Of a DNA stretch of 64,000 bases, positions 7,644 through 16,437 are shown piece by piece. The number at the start of each line of letters is the position of its first letter. Within the stretch, counting starts at the first letter, position 1. The notes beneath the pieces were generated by a model. It saw only the letters and a program-made list of their open reading frames with translations, was not told where the DNA came from and searched no databases. The translations under genes were made by a program, and so were the position numbers. The DNA lies in NCBI RefSeq assembly GCF_024168485.1, contig NZ_JALJVY010000001.1, positions 62,001-126,000 on the forward strand, given 5' to 3'. This stretch comes from Sphingobium sp. OAS761. GTDB taxonomy: Bacteria; Pseudomonadota; Alphaproteobacteria; Sphingomonadales; Sphingomonadaceae.

Positions 7644-8797
7644 GCCAGGACCTTGAGGAACGCCGCCTTGAACGCCTGCATTTCCTGCGGCGTGCCGAAG
7701 GACACGCGCACCCAGTCGTCCATATGCTTGCGCGGCCCGCCGATGAGGATGTTTTCCTTGGCCAGCGCGGCGGTCACGTCCGCGCCGGGACGGCCGACAT
7801 GGATCATCGCGAAACTGCCCTGGGACGGAAGATAGCGCATGTCGCGGGCATCGAGCCACGCGAACAGGTCGTCGCGCACCGCCTTGTTATAGGCCTTGCG
7901 GTCGGAGAGCAGCGTGGGGTCCAGCAGGCTGGCCTCGGCCGCTATGATGGCGGGCATCGGGGTGATGTTGATACCGTAATTGGCCATGCCGTCCAGCAGG
8001 TCCTTGCGCGCCGCGATCAGCCCGCAGCGCAGGCCGGCCAGGCCATAGGCCTTCGAAAAGGTCTGCGTAACCAGCACGTCCGCGCCCTTCGCCACCAGGT
8101 CCAGGCAGCTTTGCGCGTCGGAAAAATGGATATAGGCCTCGTCGATCAGCAGCACCGACCCGGCAGGCTTGTTGGCCAGCAGCCATTCGATGTCGGCGCG
8201 CGCGGTAACGAGGCCGGTCGGATTGTTGGGATTGCAAAGATAATAGACGCCCGCGTCCGGGGCGGCGGCCAGCAGCTTTCTGACATCGACCGTGAAGTCT
8301 CCCGCCAGCGGCACCGCGACCGCGCGGGTCACCGTCTGGTCGGCCTTCCCCATGAAGCCGCTGTCGAACGTCGGCTCGAAATAGGCGATCGGCCGCTCCC
8401 TGGACGAATAGGTCAGCGCGACCGAACGCAGCGGCATGTAGGATCCGGGATGCACCTGCACCTGTTCGGGCAGCAGGCCGTTCTGCCGCGCGAACAGGCT
8501 TTCCAGCTTGGTAGCGAAGGCCATGCCGTAGCGGCCCGACAGCGGCTCCAGCCCGTCGAGCGCCTTGACCGCAGCCGCGCAGGGGCCAAGCGGATTTTCG
8601 TTGCTGTTGATATATACCGCGTCCGTCAGCGTCGCGATCATGCCCTGCGGGTCGTCGGGCAGCACCACCTTGCGCCCGCGCTGGGCCATGGCCGGCGCCG
8701 CCCCGATCGCGGCGGACGCGGCGACGACGCCGCGCATCAGCGCGCGGCGGGAAAGGGGGCCAGGCTCCTGGCTGTCTGTCATGACCTGCTCCGTCAT
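7640..8797 (-). CDS. Tat-exported class I/II aminotransferase (HisC-like)
   Basis: A 385-residue fold-type I PLP enzyme resembling histidinol-phosphate aminotransferase. It has NENPLGP near residue 66, NPNNPTG around 190-195, LLIDEAY at 217-222 and the PLP-binding lysine K249 in TFSKAYGLAGLRCG. It is not a housekeeping HisC. It carries a Tat-type leader (LSRRALMRGVVAASAAIGAAPAMA), and no his genes are near. Such exported HisC-like proteins are known in sphingomonads only as genome annotations. The start at 8797 overlaps the cytochrome c stop (ATGA), and the stop overlaps the next start. With the amine oxidase and RidA proteins it probably converts an amino compound in the periplasm. Confidence 0.87.
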   Translation of the reverse strand: MTEQVMTDSQEPGPLSRRALMRGVVAASAAIGAAPAMAQRGRKVVLPDDPQGMIATLTDAVYINSNENPLGPCAAAVKALDGLEPLSGRYGMAFATKLESLFARQNGLLPEQVQVHPGSYMPLRSVALTYSSRERPIAYFEPTFDSGFMGKADQTVTRAVAVPLAGDFTVDVRKLLAAAPDAGVYYLCNPNNPTGLVTARADIEWLLANKPAGSVLLIDEAYIHFSDAQSCLDLVAKGADVLVTQTFSKAYGLAGLRCGLIAARKDLLDGMANYGINITPMPAIIAAEASLLDPTLLSDRKAYNKAVRDDLFAWLDARDMRYLPSQGSFAMIHVGRPGADVTAALAKENILIGGPRKHMDDWVRVSFGTPQEMQAFKAAFLKVLA

Positions 8798-9174
8798 TTG
8801 GCCGCCTTCACATCCGCCTCGGTAACGGGTTTGGGATAATTGTTGCCGAAACTGGTCCGCACGAACGTCAGCACGGCTGCGATCTGCGCCGGCTTCAATA
8901 TCTCGCTCATCGCCGGCATCGCGCCCTTGCCCTTCGTCAGCACGCCGATGGGATAGGCCGGGTTGGCCAGCTTCTTGTTCTTCGCCAGCGCGGGAATGAC
9001 CCCGCCGCCGCTGCCCATGGCATTGGGCATGTGGCAGGCGGCGCAGATCTGCTTGTACACCTTGGCGCCGTCGGCCGTGTTGTTCCGCGCCTGCACGCTG
9101 CCGGGCGTGTCCGCGCTGGCGGGTGCGGCGGCGAGCGCCAGGACTGTCAGGACAAACCGGACGCGCATGGTCAT
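8794..9174 (-). CDS. Small periplasmic cytochrome c
   Basis: A 126-residue single-heme cytochrome with a Sec signal peptide (MRVRFVLTVLALAAAPASA). The heme attachment site is CAACH at residues 44-48, and a distal Met is available in GAMPAMSEIL. It overlaps the amine oxidase stop by ATGA and the aminotransferase start by ATGA, so the three are translationally coupled. The natural inference is that it takes electrons from the flavin amine oxidase, making that enzyme a dehydrogenase feeding the respiratory chain instead of releasing hydrogen peroxide. The partner assignment rests on gene order. Confidence 0.87.
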   Translation of the reverse strand: MTMRVRFVLTVLALAAAPASADTPGSVQARNNTADGAKVYKQICAACHMPNAMGSGGGVIPALAKNKKLANPAYPIGVLTKGKGAMPAMSEILKPAQIAAVLTFVRTSFGNNYPKPVTEADVKAAK

Positions 9175-10757
9175 GCCTCCAGCGACCGTTTGTGGATGCG
9201 GCTGATGGCGTCCAGCCCCGACAGCATCGAGCCTTCCATCCAGCCACCATAATAGCTGGCATGTTCGCCCGCCATCGCGATCCGGCCGTCGATGGCGACC
9301 AGATCCTGGTAATGTTCGGCGCGGCCTTCCTCGCTCCAGTGCGACACGCAGCCCAGTATCCACGGCACGCGGGTCCAGGGGACGGACACGCCGTTCAGGA
9401 ATTCCTTGCGATATTGGGGATGGAATATCTCGCCCTGCGTCAGTGCGGCCTCGATCCGCTCCTGCGGCGTCATCCCCGCCAGTTCGAACGCGCCCGCGCC
9501 GCTGGTGAAGGCGCCCAGCAGGACCGCCGGGCCTTGCGAGAACATCCGGTCGTTGGGATAGGAAAGCTGGCCGATCGCCTGATCGGTGAAGCTGTGCCCG
9601 CCATAGATATTGTCGTCCTCTTCCCAGAAGCGGCGCTTGAATTCCATGCCCATCTTGATGTGGCCGCTATAGGGCACCGCTTTCAATGCTGCCGCCATCT
9701 TCGGGCTCACCTGCATCTCGACCTGGCTGATGATCGACAGCGGGATCGTGCACACGCACCAGTCGGCGCTGACGCTGCTCGTCTTGCCGCTGGGCACGTC
9801 CTTGTAGCTGACGGTGACGCCCTTGCCGTTCTGTGCGACCTTGGTGACCTTGGCATTGTAGGTGATCGACTTGCCCACGCGGCTGGCGAACGCCTTGCCG
9901 ATCATGTCCATGCCGCCGACCGGCTGGAACATGGTCGTCTGCATGACATAGTTGAAATAGAAGCTCATCGCGGTCCAAACCTGCGGTGCCAGCACGTCGG
10001 ACAGGCTGGCGATCTGCGACGGGGTGGGCGCCCCGTCCACGCCGCCGCCGGGCGCGCGGTCATATCCGCGCTGGGACGAGACACGGACGCTGCTGGTATA
10101 GGCCATCTTGTCGTCCAGCACGCCCCAACCGCGCAGCGCCTCCAGCAACCTTTCCTTGTCCTCGCCGGTGACGCTCTGGTCCAGCGATCCGCTGTTCAGC
10201 GCCTTGGCCAGCAATTCGGACGTATGGCCCTTGAAATCGACCGCCGCCTCCTTGTAGCGGACCGGCTTGCCGCCGAACGCGTCCGACGCATGGATGAAGC
10301 CATTGTGATTGAGCTGGATGAAGGGTTCCAGCGCCACGCCGAACTGGCGGCAATAATGCAGCACGCATTTATGGTGGTGCGGGATGCGCCACGGGCCGGG
10401 GTTGATGTAATTGCCCGGCGCGAACTGCACCTTCTGCACCGTGCCGTCGCTTTCGGTGAATGTGTCGCCGCCGCGCAGCGAATAGTTGCGGCCGCCCGGA
10501 CGATCCTGAAATTCCAGGATCTTGACCGCATAGCCGGCCTTTTCCAGCTCATAGGCGGCGACCATCCCGGCCAGCCCCGCGCCCAGCACGACGACCGACG
10601 CGCCGGGCTTCGCCCCCGACAGGACCGGCGGGCCGTCAAACTGGGTCTCGGCCGCGTGCCCCAGCGCGGTCATCGCCTGATACATGGCGGCGGCACCCCC
10701 CATCCTGCCTATCAGGGTCAGGAGCTGGCGGCGACTGGGCGTAGCGATCTCGGACAT
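9171..10757 (-). CDS. Tat-exported flavin monoamine oxidase/dehydrogenase
   Basis: A 528-residue FAD-dependent amine oxidase. The N-terminus carries a twin-arginine motif (SRRQLLTLIGRMGGAAA). The dinucleotide-binding fold VVVLGAGLAGMVAAYELEKAG starts near residue 55, followed by RPGGRNYSLRGGDTF. The C-terminal FAD motif is in GRIAMAGEHASYYGGWMEGSMLSGLDA, as in the MAO/L-amino-acid oxidase superfamily. It oxidises an amine to an imine; the substrate is unknown. The imine would be a natural target for the two RidA proteins encoded nearby, and the cytochrome c gene overlapping its end is a likely electron acceptor. Start at 10757 (MSEIA) chosen for GACGGGAA upstream and the compact Tat leader. 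Confidence 0.88.
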   Translation of the reverse strand: MSEIATPSRRQLLTLIGRMGGAAAMYQAMTALGHAAETQFDGPPVLSGAKPGASVVVLGAGLAGMVAAYELEKAGYAVKILEFQDRPGGRNYSLRGGDTFTESDGTVQKVQFAPGNYINPGPWRIPHHHKCVLHYCRQFGVALEPFIQLNHNGFIHASDAFGGKPVRYKEAAVDFKGHTSELLAKALNSGSLDQSVTGEDKERLLEALRGWGVLDDKMAYTSSVRVSSQRGYDRAPGGGVDGAPTPSQIASLSDVLAPQVWTAMSFYFNYVMQTTMFQPVGGMDMIGKAFASRVGKSITYNAKVTKVAQNGKGVTVSYKDVPSGKTSSVSADWCVCTIPLSIISQVEMQVSPKMAAALKAVPYSGHIKMGMEFKRRFWEEDDNIYGGHSFTDQAIGQLSYPNDRMFSQGPAVLLGAFTSGAGAFELAGMTPQERIEAALTQGEIFHPQYRKEFLNGVSVPWTRVPWILGCVSHWSEEGRAEHYQDLVAIDGRIAMAGEHASYYGGWMEGSMLSGLDAISRIHKRSLEA

Positions 10758-10793
10758 GCATGTTCCCGTCATCACGAACGGGCGATCGGATCG

Positions 10794-10828
10794 CGCGCCG
10801 GAGCATCGCCCCCCTTGGGCTCCGGCGC
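10794..10828. other. Intercistronic hairpin between ridA and amine oxidase genes
   Basis: CGCGCCGGAGC and GCTCCGGCGCG form perfect 11-base arms around a 13-base loop in the short gap between the amine oxidase start and the RidA stop. No U-run follows on the minus strand, so it more likely adjusts transcript stability or partial termination than ends the operon. Confidence 0.55.
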
Positions 10829-10841
10829 GGAAGAAACCGGG

Positions 10842-11330
10842 TCAGGGCGCCTTGGCGGCGATTACCTCGATCTCGACCAGTTGTTGCGGCCGTGCCAGCG
10901 CGGCGATCTGGAATGCCGACCGGGTCGGCTTGTTGGGCTGATCGGCGGTGCCGAAGAATTTGAGATAGGCGCGCATCATGCCGTCGCGGTCCATCTTGCC
11001 GCCCAGCTTCGGGTCGCCCACCAGAAAGACGGTCATCTTGACGACATCGCCCATGGTCAGGCCCAGGTCGGCGAGCTGCGCCTTCATCTTGGTGAGGACG
11101 GACATGGTCTGCGCCTCGGTGTCGCCATAGGCATCGGGCGTGTCGGTGACCTTGGGGTCGATCGGCGATCCGGTCGATCCGGACAGAAAATAGAGGGTGG
11201 CGCCGGGCGGCACCGTCGCGCTGCCGGCGATGGGCGAGGCGTCAGACTGCTTGCGCGTCACCTGGGCCTGTGCGGGGATGGACAGGCCGGCCAGGGCCAG
11301 CGCGGCGAGCATGGCAATCGAATATCTCAT
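10842..11330 (-). CDS. Exported RidA-family protein
   Basis: A 162-residue RidA-like protein with a Sec signal peptide (MRYSIAMLAALALAGLSIPAQAQ). The conserved Arg (KPTRSAFQIAALA) and Glu (LVEIEVIAAKAP) are retained, so deaminase activity is plausible. It is a distinct subfamily from the other RidA in this cluster: it lacks the usual short N-terminal strand and has an inserted PDAYGDTEAQT region. Start at 11330 is preceded by GGGGAGAA. It lies between the TonB receptor and the amine oxidase genes and is bracketed by two strong hairpins, which could set its own expression level within the operon. Confidence 0.84.
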   Translation of the reverse strand: MRYSIAMLAALALAGLSIPAQAQVTRKQSDASPIAGSATVPPGATLYFLSGSTGSPIDPKVTDTPDAYGDTEAQTMSVLTKMKAQLADLGLTMGDVVKMTVFLVGDPKLGGKMDRDGMMRAYLKFFGTADQPNKPTRSAFQIAALARPQQLVEIEVIAAKAP

Positions 11331-11354
11331 CGGGCAGTTCTCCCCGGAAAGGAA

Positions 11355-11384
11355 GAGGGCCGGTCCGTTTCCGGACCGGCCCTC
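11355..11384. other. Strong intercistronic hairpin after TonB receptor gene
   Basis: GAGGGCCGGTCCG and CGGACCGGCCCTC form perfect 13-base arms around TTTC. It lies 3' of the TonB-dependent receptor stop and 5' of ridA on the minus strand. Only a mixed TTCCTTTCC follows, so it is probably an attenuator or a 3' stabiliser of the receptor message. Confidence 0.6.
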
Positions 11385-11397
11385 CTGGCGACGTGGA

Positions 11398-13971
11398 TCA
11401 GAACTTGAAGTCGATACGGGCGTAATAATAGCCGCCCGACGTGCCGTATGGGCCGTGATTATAGTAGCTGTTATATGCGCCGGCACCGCTGACATAGGGT
11501 GACGTGCCTGCGGGCACGACGACCGCCGGGTCCAGCAGGTCAGGCACTTCCGGCCGCTTGTTGAAGAGATTGTTGGCGCCCACCGAGAATGTCACGGCAT
11601 CCGTGAAGGCGTAACTGGCTTCTAGATCGGTGATTGCCGCCGCGCCGACAACACCGTCATACTGGTTGGGCACACCCGCGGCAGCCAATGCGCTGGCGGA
11701 CACGCTTGGAGTGACGGTGATGCTCGTCTTGCCGTAGAAGGTTTCACGCGCATTGAGCGTGAAGGCACCGCTCTTGAACAGCAGGTTGGCGACCACCTTA
11801 TAGTCCGGGGACGCATCTTCGATGTAGGTCTCGGAAATGTTGTTGAAGACGTCAGGGATGTTGTTCTGCGTGATTTTGGTCTTGTTGTAGTTGGCTGTCA
11901 GCGACAGGTTGAGCGTGCCGAAGTCCAGCGCGACGGGATAGGAAGCGGAGAAGTCGATGCCCCATGTCCTGGTGTCGATACCGTTGGTGAAGCTTTGCGC
12001 GCCGATATTGTCCAGGCTGGCGTCAAATACCACGCCGGCTGCCTGCAGGGCCGAGATGATCGCCGCCGCATCAGCCGTCGGCGTGCCGCCGCGAACCGCG
12101 TAGCGCGGCGCCGTGCCGGCGATACGATCCTTGATCTTGATGTAATAGCCGTCGACGGTGACCGCCAGTTTGGGCACGGGGCGCAGCACGATACCAGCGG
12201 AGAAGTTGGTCGACTTTTCAGGCCGCAAGGCGGAGAAGCCCAGCAAGGCCGCCGCAGTCGTACCCGGACGGATCTGTGCGATAGCACTGGTCGGCCCGAC
12301 GTTCACGCTGGAATAGGACTGCTCTGCCAACGTCGGCGCGCGAAAGCCGGTGCTGGCCGTGCCACGAATGGCGAAGGCGTCGCTGAAGTCATATCGCGTC
12401 GTGATCTTGCCGATGGTGGTATCACCAAAATCGGTATAATCTTCATAGCGGCCGGCGAGGTCGACCGTCCACTGTTCAACCGGTTTCAGGATCAGGTTGA
12501 CATATCCGGCCTTGGCGCTTCGACGGAATGAGCCTGCATCGCTTTCCTTGTAGCCGGGAAATGATTGAACGCCCGTCAAATAGGTGGACACTGCATCGCC
12601 TGCGACGATTTCATAGGTGTCACGCCGATATTCTCCGCCGAACGCGAAGGTCACCGGGTCTGCCATGCCGAAATCGAATTCCTTCTTGATGTCGGCGTTG
12701 ATCGTGGTCTGACCCAGGCGGAAGCCGCCATCATATGCGCTGCTCGGCGTGGTGGGAGCGGCGGCCGTGCCGGCCAGGAAGCTGGCATAGCTTTCCCGCC
12801 ACAGTTCGCGATGTGCTGACCGCTCTGTCCAGATATCGATCTTGTCATCGCCGTAACTGACGGACAGATCGTAGTTCCAGCTCGATCCGATCTCGCCTTT
12901 GGCGCCGATCGTGAAGCTGTATTCATCTTCTACCACATGCTGGAGAGGCACCATGCCATATATGCCGGTGTCGCTGTAGCAGATGGAAGGATCGTAGGCC
13001 GCTGGCGTAATTCCGCCTGAAGCGTTGCCGTCTTCGTAGCAGATGCGCTTGGGATGGCGATAACCCTGCTTGGCGTAGCCGATCCGATGCGAATAATCAC
13101 CAAAGCTGTATAATTCGACCCCGCCGAAGTCATAGCCCATATTGTAGAAGCCCAGCGTCAGGCGCGTCCGTGGCTGACCGCCATTGATATGCGCGAGCGC
13201 ATCGCCGGCAAGATTCGCCCACTGTTCCGGACGATTGGGTTGCAGAGACCCGTCGGGCCGGGTGATCTGGACCTGGCCGGTGCCGACGGTGGTATAATCC
13301 TGCCGGCGATGAAATAGGCTGAGGTCCAAAAAGCCGTCTTCTCCGAGCTTGAATCCGACATTCCCGGAAACGCTGAACAGTTCGCCTTCGCTGTTATAGT
13401 TCTGGCCGCCGGTAATTTTGAACGTGCCGCCTTCATCCTGATCCTTGAGGATGAAATTGAGCACGCCCGCGATGGCGTCCGTGCCGTAAACGGCGGCGGC
13501 ACCTTCCTGCAACACCTCGATACGCTCGACCGCATCAGGTGGAATCAGGTCGATGCTCGGCGCCGCCGATCCGTTGAAGGGACCGGAAATCACCTGCAAA
13601 ATAGCCGATCCATGGCGGCGTTTGCCGTTGACCATGATGAGCGTGTGGTTGGGCGACAGGCCACGAAGGCGCGCCGACAGCGAGAAGCTGGACAGGTCGA
13701 CACCCTGTGTCTGGGCTGTGAAGCTGGGTACGATCTGCGTCAGCACCTGGTTCAGGTTGGGCTGGCCGACATGGCTGATCGCTTCTTGGCTCAGCACCTG
13801 CACCGGGGCGGCCGCCTCGGCCGCTGAAATGCCGACCGCGCGGGTGCCGGTCACGATGATCGCGGTACCTTCGTCGGCCTGCGGTTCCTGCGGCGCTTCC
13901 TGCGCCATGGCGCATGCGGACCAGGACGACGCCAGAATGAGTGAAAGTTTCAGTGCGGAAAATCGTGTCAT
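11398..13971 (-). CDS. TonB-dependent outer membrane receptor
   Basis: An 857-residue TonB-dependent receptor. A signal peptide (SLILASSWSACAMAQ) is followed by a TonB-box-like EGTAIIVTGTRAVG. The plug domain (about residues 45-170) contains the usual VERIEVLQEGAAAVYGTDAIAGVLNFILK segment. The rest is a large beta-barrel ending in YYYARIDFKF, a proper outer-membrane terminal aromatic signature. It imports a scarce ligand across the outer membrane with TonB/ExbBD energy. As first gene of the run with exported amine oxidase and aminotransferases it probably brings in their amine or peptide substrate (inference). Start at 13971 is preceded by GGGGGCAAG; a longer frame begins at 14004. Confidence 0.93.
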   Translation of the reverse strand: MTRFSALKLSLILASSWSACAMAQEAPQEPQADEGTAIIVTGTRAVGISAAEAAAPVQVLSQEAISHVGQPNLNQVLTQIVPSFTAQTQGVDLSSFSLSARLRGLSPNHTLIMVNGKRRHGSAILQVISGPFNGSAAPSIDLIPPDAVERIEVLQEGAAAVYGTDAIAGVLNFILKDQDEGGTFKITGGQNYNSEGELFSVSGNVGFKLGEDGFLDLSLFHRRQDYTTVGTGQVQITRPDGSLQPNRPEQWANLAGDALAHINGGQPRTRLTLGFYNMGYDFGGVELYSFGDYSHRIGYAKQGYRHPKRICYEDGNASGGITPAAYDPSICYSDTGIYGMVPLQHVVEDEYSFTIGAKGEIGSSWNYDLSVSYGDDKIDIWTERSAHRELWRESYASFLAGTAAAPTTPSSAYDGGFRLGQTTINADIKKEFDFGMADPVTFAFGGEYRRDTYEIVAGDAVSTYLTGVQSFPGYKESDAGSFRRSAKAGYVNLILKPVEQWTVDLAGRYEDYTDFGDTTIGKITTRYDFSDAFAIRGTASTGFRAPTLAEQSYSSVNVGPTSAIAQIRPGTTAAALLGFSALRPEKSTNFSAGIVLRPVPKLAVTVDGYYIKIKDRIAGTAPRYAVRGGTPTADAAAIISALQAAGVVFDASLDNIGAQSFTNGIDTRTWGIDFSASYPVALDFGTLNLSLTANYNKTKITQNNIPDVFNNISETYIEDASPDYKVVANLLFKSGAFTLNARETFYGKTSITVTPSVSASALAAAGVPNQYDGVVGAAAITDLEASYAFTDAVTFSVGANNLFNKRPEVPDLLDPAVVVPAGTSPYVSGAGAYNSYYNHGPYGTSGGYYYARIDFKF

Positions 13972-14045
13972 GCTTGCCCCCATTTTTGACTTTATCGATG
14001 ACATTATGGGGAACGAAGCATCCGCGGCGAGCCGCTACCGCGTTG

Positions 14046-14066
14046 CACAAAAATTATGCTTTTGTG
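14046..14066. promoter_or_regulatory. Inverted repeat upstream of the TonB receptor operon
   Basis: CACAAAA and TTTTGTG are perfect 7-base arms around ATTATGC, in an AT-rich patch about 75 bases before the receptor start. In this GC-rich genome such a palindrome in a promoter region is a likely repressor or activator site. The regulator is not encoded next to it. Confidence 0.45.
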
Positions 14067-14146
14067 ACTTTATCCTTTCTAATTATGGCTGAAATTCTGG
14101 GTATTTTTAACAAAGGCGGCCTGTTGCGCCGCACCGTCTTGGGCGA

Positions 14147-14776
14147 TCAGGACGCCAGCGCCGCGTCGATCAGCGCGCGTCCGTCGGCGCTTTCCCAATC
14201 CATCGCGCCGATCACCCGGACCATTTCCTTGCCCTGCGCGTCATAGATGACGGTGGTGGGCAGCAGGCCGGTCGCATAGTCGAAGCCGAACTGGTTTTCG
14301 GGGTCGGCCCAGGCCTTGAGGTGCGGCAGGTCATGCTTCTCGAAAAAGGGTTTCGCCGCCTTCAGCCCCTGATTGTCCTGCGAGATGGTCAGCACGGCAA
14401 GTCCCTTGGAGTCATAGGCCGCAGCGATCCGGTCCAGCGTCGGCATTTCCGCGACGCAGGGCGCGCACCATGTCGCCCAAAGGTTGACCAGCATGGGGCG
14501 ACCGGCGAAATCCTGCAACCTCTTGTCGCCGCCGTCCGGGTCCAGGAAAGAGAAGCCGGGCGCCGCCGTGCCCGCCTTGCTGCGGTCCAGCCGATAGTCG
14601 AAGGCACCGTCCTTGCTGCCATCCGCCTCCTCGGTCGCCGCCGCGTTGCCGCTGGTCGGGGGAACCTCCTGGCTCATGCTCGGACCGGCTTGCTCCCCGG
14701 ACGGGGATTGCCTATCGCAGGCCGCCAGAGCGGCAGGCAGGAGCAGTATCATTAGCGCGCGCAACGACGATAGCAT
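14147..14776 (-). CDS. TlpA/ResA-like thioredoxin lipoprotein
   Basis: A 209-residue membrane-tethered thioredoxin. The N-terminus has a lipobox (PAALAAC, Cys at residue 20), then a disordered Ser/Glu-rich linker to about residue 65, then a TlpA fold with the active site WATWCAPC (C104 and C107). It also has [24 protein letters not shown], which includes the cis-Pro and glycine-rich strand of TlpA proteins. Such proteins reduce periplasmic disulfides, often for cytochrome c maturation. The start is chosen by GGAG upstream and the lipobox. Its ATG overlaps the likely argH ATG on the other strand within the four bases CATG. Confidence 0.85.
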   Translation of the reverse strand: MLSSLRALMILLLPAALAACDRQSPSGEQAGPSMSQEVPPTSGNAAATEEADGSKDGAFDYRLDRSKAGTAAPGFSFLDPDGGDKRLQDFAGRPMLVNLWATWCAPCVAEMPTLDRIAAAYDSKGLAVLTISQDNQGLKAAKPFFEKHDLPHLKAWADPENQFGFDYATGLLPTTVIYDAQGKEMVRVIGAMDWESADGRALIDAALAS

Positions 14777-16166
14777 GGGGGCAGGCTCCAACAGCATGTG
14801 GGGCGGGCGGTTCGCCGCCGGCCCGGCATCGATCATGCGCGAGATAAATGCCTCGATCCCCTTCGACAAGCGTCTGTGGAAACAGGACATCGCCGGATCG
14901 AAGGCGCATGTCGCGATGCTGGCTGCGCGGGGCATCGTCGATGGCGAGGATGCGCAGGCCATCACCGAGGGGCTGAACCGCATCGCCGCGGAATATGAAG
15001 CCGACGGCGTACCGGTGAATCTGGACCTGGAAGATATCCATATGGTCACGGAATCGCGGCTGGCCGAACTGATCGGTCCGGCGGCGGGGCGGCTGCATAC
15101 CGCGCGCAGCCGCAACGACCAGGTGGCGACCGATTTCCGTCTCTGGGTCCGCGATGCGATCGACGAGGTGGAGGCGGGCCTGCTGGCGCTCCAGCGCGCG
15201 CTCGTCACCCGGGCGCACGATCATGCCGACGCGGTGATGCCCGGCTTCACCCATCTGCAATCGGCGCAGCCGGTGACGCTCGGCCACCATCTCATGGCCT
15301 ATTATGAAATGGTCCGCCGCGACCGCAGCCGTTTCGCCGATGCGCGCGCACGCCTCAACGAATGCCCGCTCGGCGCGGCGGCGCTGGCCGGGACGGGTTT
15401 CCCGACCGACCGGCACATGACGGCGGCGGCGCTGGGCTTCGCGAAGCCGACCGACAACAGCCTCGACAGCGTATCCGACCGCGACTTCGCGCTCGATTAT
15501 CTGATGGCGGCAACGCAGGCGTCGCTCCACCTGTCGCGACTGGCGGAGGAGTTCGTCATCTGGGCCAGCCAGCCCTTCGGCTTCGTCAAGCTGCCCGATG
15601 CCTATTCGACAGGCAGCTCGATCATGCCGCAAAAGCGCAATCCCGACGCGGCCGAGCTGGTGCGCGGCCATGCCGGCCGCATCATGGGGTGCATGAACGC
15701 GCTCTGCGTCACCATGAAGGGCCTGCCGCTCGCCTATTCCAAGGACATGCAGGATGACAAGCCGCCGGTGTTCGAGGCGCACGACCTGCTCGGCCTGTCG
15801 ATCGCGGCGATGACCGGGATGGTCGAAACCGTCACCTTCCGTACCGACCGGATGCGGGGCCTTGCCGAAAGCGGTTTCGCGACCGCGACCGATCTTGCCG
15901 ACTGGCTGGTGCGCGAAGGCAATATCCCCTTCCGCGAGGCGCATCATATCACCGGCCGCGCCGTCGCGGCCGCGGAGGCTGCGGGCGTGCCGCTCGACCG
16001 GCTGCCGGTCGGGACGCTGAAGGATATTGACGCGCGGATCGACGAACGCGTCTATGCGGTGCTGACGGTCGACGCATCGGTCGCCAGCCGCAAAAGCCAT
16101 GGCGGCACCGCGCCGGACCAGGTGCGCGCGCGGATAGCGCAGGCGAAACAGGAGCTGGGCCTATGA
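14775..16166 (+). CDS. argH: Argininosuccinate lyase
   Basis: A 463-residue argininosuccinate lyase, splitting argininosuccinate into arginine and fumarate. The N-terminus reads [10 protein letters not shown], the family hallmark, with [10 protein letters not shown] and [13 protein letters not shown] later, and the signature [12 protein letters not shown] near residue 285. Start at 14775 gives a seven-residue lead-in; the ATG at 14796, right before WGGRF, is an alternative with GGGGGCAGG upstream. The stop overlaps the next gene by ATGA. It leads a plus-strand group argH, lipoprotein, lysA, CysG-like gene, an order often seen in sphingomonads. Confidence 0.95.
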   Translation: MGAGSNSMWGGRFAAGPASIMREINASIPFDKRLWKQDIAGSKAHVAMLAARGIVDGEDAQAITEGLNRIAAEYEADGVPVNLDLEDIHMVTESRLAELIGPAAGRLHTARSRNDQVATDFRLWVRDAIDEVEAGLLALQRALVTRAHDHADAVMPGFTHLQSAQPVTLGHHLMAYYEMVRRDRSRFADARARLNECPLGAAALAGTGFPTDRHMTAAALGFAKPTDNSLDSVSDRDFALDYLMAATQASLHLSRLAEEFVIWASQPFGFVKLPDAYSTGSSIMPQKRNPDAAELVRGHAGRIMGCMNALCVTMKGLPLAYSKDMQDDKPPVFEAHDLLGLSIAAMTGMVETVTFRTDRMRGLAESGFATATDLADWLVREGNIPFREAHHITGRAVAAAEAAGVPLDRLPVGTLKDIDARIDERVYAVLTVDASVASRKSHGGTAPDQVRARIAQAKQELGL

Positions 16167-16420
16167 CGAAGGCGATGATCGCGGGACTGGCGCTGGCGAC
16201 GCTGGCGCTGTCCGGCTGCGGCGGACGCCAGCCGCTCAAACCGGTGGAGGGGCAGAAACTGCCCGCCGTGCCGGTCGGTGCCGCGACCGCGCCCACCGCG
16301 GCCGAACTGATCGATCCGTCGACGCAGGCCCGGCCCGAACGCAATGTGGAATTGCTGACCCAGTCGCGCGAACGCGGGGACGATCCTTTCGACCTGCCGC
16401 CCGAACAGCAGCCCAACTAA
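16163..16420 (+). CDS. Small LptM-like lipoprotein
   Basis: An 85-residue lipoprotein: signal peptide with lipobox LALSGC (Cys at residue 19), then the short [10 protein letters not shown] segment and a Pro/Ala-rich tail. Its place directly before lysA and its size match the LptM (formerly YifL) family. In enterobacteria LptM assists disulfide maturation of the LPS transporter LptD. The conserved GxKGPLY core of LptM is only loosely kept (GGRQPLKP), so the family call is tentative. Translationally coupled to argH by ATGA. Confidence 0.7.
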   Translation: MTKAMIAGLALATLALSGCGGRQPLKPVEGQKLPAVPVGAATAPTAAELIDPSTQARPERNVELLTQSRERGDDPFDLPPEQQPN

Positions 16421-16437
16421 GCTACAGGACTTCCGAC

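Noticed and set aside
9123-11408. 761-residue plus-strand open frame over the amine oxidase gene
   Set aside because: Antisense shadow of the flavin amine oxidase and RidA genes; no recognisable domain.
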